DNA of 18,481 nt. Origin: Syntrophaceae bacterium UBA7544 (GTDB lineage Bacteria > Desulfobacterota > Syntrophia > Syntrophales > Smithellaceae). The stretch's first letter is position 1. Each line of letters begins with the position of its first letter. The notes under the pieces are model-generated. The model saw nothing but the letters and a program-made list of their open reading frames with translations, ran no database searches and was not told the origin of the DNA. The stretch spans positions 1 to 18,481 of the forward strand of contig DLME01000243.1 in NCBI GenBank assembly GCA_002479215.1, read 5' to 3'. Below, one piece after another: positions 15,140 through 18,481 of this stretch. The position numbers were made by a program, and so were the translations under genes.

Positions 15140-15235
15140 AGTTTTACAAATAAAGGCCTTCGTGTCAAGAGCCAAGCAGGCAATATTGCGCAAAGCCATA
15201 CACTTCCATTGTTTATGCTTGGAAATAAATATCTC

Positions 15236-15265
15236 TTGACTTGTAGACGACCGGTCTATTATATT
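15236..15265 (+). promoter_or_regulatory. Sigma-70 promoter of the paralog 3-tetR-hypAB operon
   Basis: TTGACT at 15236-15241 and TATATT at 15260-15265 (5 of 6 matches), with an 18-base spacer. The ATG is 32 bases downstream. The spacer is almost filled by a palindrome suited to repressor binding. Confidence 0.65.
15244..15258 (+). promoter_or_regulatory. Candidate TetR-family operator between -35 and -10
   Basis: TAGACGACCGGTCTA has perfect 5-bp arms, TAGAC and GTCTA, around five bases, and an embedded 8-bp palindrome GACCGGTC. It sits wholly between the -35 and -10 hexamers, where a bound repressor would block polymerase. The tetR gene is second in the operon. TAGAC/GTCTA half-sites resemble those I recall for NemR-type repressors. 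Confidence 0.6.
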
Positions 15266-15297
15266 GTGCGTTAAGTCAAAAGTTAAGGGGGAAACTC

Positions 15298-16380
15298 ATG
15301 GAGATTTATGAACAATTAAGGGAAATTCTGAATGCCCATCCGGCAACGGCGCCAAAAGCAAAATCGATTGATGAGATACTGCGCACACTTTTCACGCCGG
15401 AGGAAGCGGCTCTTGCCGTCAATATGAGCTATAAAACTAAAAGTGTCTCCAGTATTGCGAAGGCGGCCGGAGTTGCGGACAGCAAGGCAAAGAAAAATCT
15501 GGAATCAATGGCGGACAAAGGCATTATTTATTCCAAGAATAAAGAGGGAGAGAAATTCTATGGTCTGCTGCCGCTGATTCCCGGTGTGTTTGAGTTTCCC
15601 TTTATGAAAGGCGGTGGAACACCCATGCACAAGCGTTTGGGCCAGCTATGGGAAGAGTATCATCATGACGCGCTGGGTGTTTCATTTGCCGGTCAACCGA
15701 CGCCGCTCATGAGAGTAGTTGCTGTGGAAAAAGCGATTACAGCCCAAGACCGAGTGCATCCCTATGAAGAGGTCAAAAATTTCATCAGTGATGCCAATTA
15801 CATCGCGCTCACCAAATGCGCCTGCAGAGTCAGCTTGGCCGGTTGCGATAAACCCAAAGAAGTATGTCTTATCTTCGGTGAAATAGCTGAATTCCTTGTG
15901 GAGCGGGGTTTTGCTCGCAAGATCAGCAAAGAAGAAGGAATGAAGGTGCTGAATCAAGCAGAAGAGGCAGGATTGGTTCATACAAGCAATAACAGCGCTG
16001 ACCGCGCTAATATGATCTGCAACTGCTGCCCTTGCTGCTGTACGGTTCTGCGGGGAAGAACACAGTTAAAGCATCCTCACGCCTTTGAACCCAGCCGTTT
16101 TGAAGCACACGTCGAAAGTGATGAATGCACCGGCTGTGCTATTTGTGCCGATGAACGCTGCCCGATGAAGGCTATTGAGATCAAGGATGATGTAGCCGTT
16201 GTCAATACATTAGAGTGCATCGGCTGCGGCTTGTGTGTGACCGGCTGCCCAGCCGAAGCTATTAAACTAATGGAGAGGAAACAGTTGCCCTCAGTGCCGG
16301 CTTCGATCAAGGAAATGGCGGCCCAGGTCCTTCAGGAAAAAGGAAGGCTTGACGCTTTCCTGAAGGTTATGCAAAGTTGA
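15298..16380 (+). CDS. Winged-helix/multi-cysteine/2x[4Fe-4S] ferredoxin protein, paralog 3
   Basis: A 360-residue soluble protein and first gene of a likely operon. The winged-helix-like region lies at about 25-90 (SVSSIAKAAGVADSKAKKNLESMADKGIIYSKN). Central cysteines are C174-x-C176-R, C183 and C190 (CDKPKEVC), then CNCCPCCC at 241-248. The first ferredoxin motif has an extra residue, C277-x2-C280-x2-C283-x4-C288-P. The second is canonical, C307-C310-C313-C317-P. A C-terminal extension of about 35 residues is helical and absent from paralog 2. AAGGGGG precedes the ATG. tetR starts 28 bases downstream, and the promoter carries a TetR-type palindrome, so repression by that protein is likely. 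Confidence 0.88.
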   Translation: MEIYEQLREILNAHPATAPKAKSIDEILRTLFTPEEAALAVNMSYKTKSVSSIAKAAGVADSKAKKNLESMADKGIIYSKNKEGEKFYGLLPLIPGVFEFPFMKGGGTPMHKRLGQLWEEYHHDALGVSFAGQPTPLMRVVAVEKAITAQDRVHPYEEVKNFISDANYIALTKCACRVSLAGCDKPKEVCLIFGEIAEFLVERGFARKISKEEGMKVLNQAEEAGLVHTSNNSADRANMICNCCPCCCTVLRGRTQLKHPHAFEPSRFEAHVESDECTGCAICADERCPMKAIEIKDDVAVVNTLECIGCGLCVTGCPAEAIKLMERKQLPSVPASIKEMAAQVLQEKGRLDAFLKVMQS

Positions 16381-16408
16381 TATGTCCTTATATTAAGGAG
16401 AATTAACA

Positions 16409-17011
16409 ATGGCGCGAACCAATACCCATGAAGAGATCATCCGCAAAGGCGCTGAACTTATTCATGCGCAAGGATTTAACGCCACGGGTATCCAGCAGAT
16501 TCTTCAGGCTGTGGGCGTTCCCAAGGGTTCGTTCTATTTTTATTTTAAAAGCAAAGAAGATTTTGGGCTGGAGATTATCGATTATTTCAATGCAATGATC
16601 AGCGGAATCTTCACGCGCTATTTGGCTGACAAAAAAATACCGCCAATGAGACGGTTGGAAAAACTATTTGAATATTACGAAACCGCTTTTCAAAAAAACG
16701 GCGCTGCCCTGGGCTGCCCTATTGGGAACCTTTCGCTGGAGCTTGCCGACACTAATGAACGATTACGCGTACATCTGGGAATAGTTATCGAAACGCTCAT
16801 TGCTCAAATCGAGTTATGCCTGAAGGAAGCCAAGCGTGACAAGTCCCTACCGGCCAGTCTGAATGCAGCTGATACGGCACGCTTCATTTTTCATGGATTC
16901 GAAGGAGCTGTCCTGCATATGAAGGTTGTAAAAAGCATCGAACCTTTCCGGGCATTCCGAAATTACTTTTCCGGATACTTAAAAAATGTTAAATCATCGA
17001 GAAAAAATTGA
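16409..17011 (+). CDS. TetR-family repressor of the NemR-like redox-sensing subgroup
   Basis: A 200-residue repressor. The N-terminal DNA-binding domain (about 7-53) reads EEIIRKGAELIHAQGFNATGIQQILQAVGVPKGSFYFYFKSKEDFG, very close to NemR. The ligand domain contains GCPIGNLSLELADTNERLR, which aligns with GCLTVKLSAEVCDLSEDMR around Cys106 of E. coli NemR, and LHMKVVKSIEPF, which aligns with LQAKISRSFEPL around Lys175. Thus C103 and K172 correspond to the NemR pair that forms a reversible sulfenamide with hypochlorite and reacts with electrophiles. The comparison is from memory, not a search. AAGGAG lies 8 bases before the ATG. It probably represses its own operon through the palindrome at 15244. 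Confidence 0.85.
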   Translation: MARTNTHEEIIRKGAELIHAQGFNATGIQQILQAVGVPKGSFYFYFKSKEDFGLEIIDYFNAMISGIFTRYLADKKIPPMRRLEKLFEYYETAFQKNGAALGCPIGNLSLELADTNERLRVHLGIVIETLIAQIELCLKEAKRDKSLPASLNAADTARFIFHGFEGAVLHMKVVKSIEPFRAFRNYFSGYLKNVKSSRKN

Positions 17012-17065
17012 TGAAAGCATAATGATCCGGAATATTTTTTAATGAACAAAGGATAAAGTATCGAC

Positions 17066-17416
17066 ATGCATGAGCTGCCGATTACCGAAAGTATTTTGAA
17101 GATTGTGCTGAAGCACGCCGAGACAAACAACGTCCGGCAGGTGATGGCTATTCATCTGCAGGTAGGCAAGCTCAGCGATCTTGAAGATGAGTGGATTCAG
17201 CGCTATTTTGATTACCTGAGCAAAGGCACAGTGGCCCAAGGGGCAAAACTCAAAATCGAGCGGACGCCGATCATGGTGCAGTGTAACACTTGTTCCGCTT
17301 CTTATGAAGCGGAGATGGCAAAATTGGGCGATCTTGTCTGCCCCGCCTGCGGGGGGAGGGCCGGCACGCTTCTTTCCGGAAGGGAGTACTACATCAAAGA
17401 GATGGAGGTGCAGTAG
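17066..17416 (+). CDS. hypA: Hydrogenase nickel-incorporation protein HypA
   Basis: A 116-residue protein of normal HypA length. It begins MHELPITESILKIV, with the nickel-binding Met1-His2-Glu3 start. A zinc site is formed by C73-x2-C76 and C92-x2-C95, followed by the usual GREYYIKEMEV end. HypA accepts nickel and, with HypB, delivers it to the large subunit of NiFe hydrogenase. AAAGGA lies about 14 bases before the ATG. The stop overlaps the hypB start by one base. Its position after a redox regulator rather than hydrogenase or hypCDEF genes is unusual. Confidence 0.93.
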   Translation: MHELPITESILKIVLKHAETNNVRQVMAIHLQVGKLSDLEDEWIQRYFDYLSKGTVAQGAKLKIERTPIMVQCNTCSASYEAEMAKLGDLVCPACGGRAGTLLSGREYYIKEMEVQ

Positions 17417-18090
17417 TGGAGAATATCAGACTCATCGAGGTCAAGGAGGAAATTCTGGCCGATAATATCAAACAAGCGGCAGAGATTCGGGAACGCCTGC
17501 GCAAGACAAAAACAATGCTTTTGAACCTGATGTCTTCACCGGGTTCAGGTAAGACCAGCCTGATTATTCAAACGATCGCCAACCTAAAGGGCAGCCTGCG
17601 GCTAGGCGTGATCGAAGCAGATATTGATTCCACAGTTGATGCGGAAAAGGTTGCCGCCCAGGGCATTCCCGCCGTTCAGCTCAGGACGGGAGGTTTTTGT
17701 CATCTCGACGCCACTATGGTTACCCAGGGTATTGATGCCTTGGCTGTGAGTGATCTGGATCTCGTCATCATCGAAAACGTAGGGAATTTGGTCTGCCCCG
17801 CCGAGTTTGATACAGGCGCCCACAAAAACGTGATGATCCTGAGCGTTCCCGAGGGGGACGACAAACCCCTTAAGTATCCCCTGATGTTCTCTATCTGTGA
17901 TTTACTGCTCATCAATAAAGTCGATTATCTGTCTCTCAGCGATTTTAACATTGCGGTCCTGCGCAAACGGGTTCTGGCTTTGAATCCAGACATCGCCATC
18001 ATGGAAGTGTCCTGCAAAACAGGCTCAGGAATCGAAGGCTGGATCGACTGGTTGAAGAGAGAAGTTGAAATCTTCAGGGGGCTGAAATAG
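17416..18090 (+). CDS. hypB: Hydrogenase nickel-incorporation GTPase HypB (short form)
   Basis: A 224-residue SIMIBI-class GTPase starting at GTG 17416, which shares one base with the hypA stop. The P-loop is SPGSGKT (41-47), switch residues lie around EADIDSTVDAEK, and the G4 motif is NKVD (167-170). The G-domain metal site is C95-H96 (GGFCHLDATM) and C127 (ENVGNLVCPAEFD). It lacks both the N-terminal CxxCGC nickel site of E. coli HypB and a histidine-rich stretch, so it belongs to the short form that depends on HypA or SlyD-like partners for nickel. GTP hydrolysis drives nickel transfer to apo-hydrogenase, or possibly to another nickel enzyme. No terminator hairpin was found just after it. 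Confidence 0.93.
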   Translation: MENIRLIEVKEEILADNIKQAAEIRERLRKTKTMLLNLMSSPGSGKTSLIIQTIANLKGSLRLGVIEADIDSTVDAEKVAAQGIPAVQLRTGGFCHLDATMVTQGIDALAVSDLDLVIIENVGNLVCPAEFDTGAHKNVMILSVPEGDDKPLKYPLMFSICDLLLINKVDYLSLSDFNIAVLRKRVLALNPDIAIMEVSCKTGSGIEGWIDWLKREVEIFRGLK

Positions 18091-18140
18091 TTTTCATTGG
18101 GGAAATCGTCAACTTTGCCGTAAGTGCAGGATTTCCGTAT

Positions 18141-18174
18141 CATAATTATTGATGGTATTTACTAAATAATTATG
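18141..18174. repeat. AT-rich perfect inverted repeat downstream of hypB
   Basis: CATAATTATT (18141-18150) pairs perfectly with AATAATTATG (18165-18174) around a 14-base loop. It lies 50 bases after the hypB stop and about 170 bases before the next start. It could be an operator for the next gene or a weak transcript end. No T run follows. Confidence 0.5.
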
Positions 18175-18341
18175 CTATGGAAGATACAAATGTGGTCATC
18201 TGTAGTCCTGTAGTAAATAATCAGCGGCAACGGATAAATGATGGAAATACTGCGGCATCGCCGGATAGTCGGGTGCTGAACAGTGTAATAAATAAACATA
18301 CAATATTAGGAGAAACCGGCTTACTCGACTAAACAAAACAT

Positions 18342-18481
18342 ATGATGAAAATTAAGATAACAAACCCTTCTTCTGGCTGCCGATGGCTATCGATAGCCTT
18401 GATGATTTTACTGCTGACAATATTTCAGCATCAACCGGCCCTGGCCCTTCCTCTCTCGGACGGTTCCAGTCCTATCCCCAT
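18342..18481 (+). CDS. N-terminal part of an exported protein (cut by window edge)
   Basis: Forty-six codons are visible from ATG 18342; a second ATG at 18345 is equally possible. The translation has a basic start (MMKIKITNPSSGCRW), a hydrophobic core (LSIALMILLLTIF) and a good signal-peptidase I site after PALA (next residues LPLS). The mature protein therefore begins near residue 36 and continues beyond the window. An AGGAGA lies too far upstream (about 28 bases) to help, so the ribosome site is poor. The product cannot be identified from the visible part. Confidence 0.6.
   Translation, partial: MMKIKITNPSSGCRWLSIALMILLLTIFQHQPALALPLSDGSSPIP

Noticed and set aside
18177..18332. 51-codon plus-strand frame after hypB
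   Set aside because: No ribosome site, composition not protein-like, and it begins three bases after an inverted repeat.

Overview
The window looks like a chromosomal segment of an anaerobic Desulfobacterota-type bacterium (a Syntrophales-like lineage is my best guess). This is inferred from four things: a Liv-type transporter, winged-helix/polyferredoxin proteins, hypAB, and many lipoprotein and DUF genes with strong AGGAGG ribosome sites and moderate GC. No rRNA, tRNA, CRISPR array, phage or transposase gene was seen.

Layout. (1) 1-2850: a branched-chain amino-acid type ABC transporter. livM (cut by the window edge) and livH lie on the minus strand, and the periplasmic binding protein lies divergently on the plus strand and ends in a perfect hairpin terminator. 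(2) 2851-5265: a stress and envelope region with a UspA protein behind a strong sigma-70 promoter, a CsbD-like 59-residue protein behind a good -24/-12 (sigma-54) promoter, and a DUF1566 lipoprotein preceded by two mutually exclusive hairpins. (3) 5266-7493: a DUF2889 protein with a terminator, then an MltD-like lytic transglycosylase lipoprotein. (4) 7494-11208: an AT-richer accessory stretch with an unrecognised lipoprotein, two small unrecognised genes and a DUF4337 membrane protein. Between them are diverged copies of a dispersed hairpin repeat. (5) 11209-18090: a redox/regulatory block. It holds an orphan PAS histidine kinase and three paralogous proteins, each with an N-terminal winged-helix-like region, a central nine-cysteine core and two C-terminal [4Fe-4S] ferredoxin motifs. 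It also holds a NemR-like TetR repressor, HypA and HypB. (6) 18091-18481: an AT-rich dyad and the start of an exported protein.

The most interesting part is block 5. The third paralog, tetR, hypA and hypB appear to form one operon. Its promoter carries the palindrome TAGAC-N5-GTCTA exactly between -35 and -10. The TetR protein aligns with E. coli NemR, as I recall that sequence, and keeps counterparts of NemR's redox pair Cys106 and Lys175 (here C103 and K172). I infer an electrophile- or oxidant-responsive circuit that controls Fe-S sensor-like proteins and nickel-delivery factors. A 327-bp MITE-like element with 10-bp terminal inverted repeats sits between the second and third paralogs.
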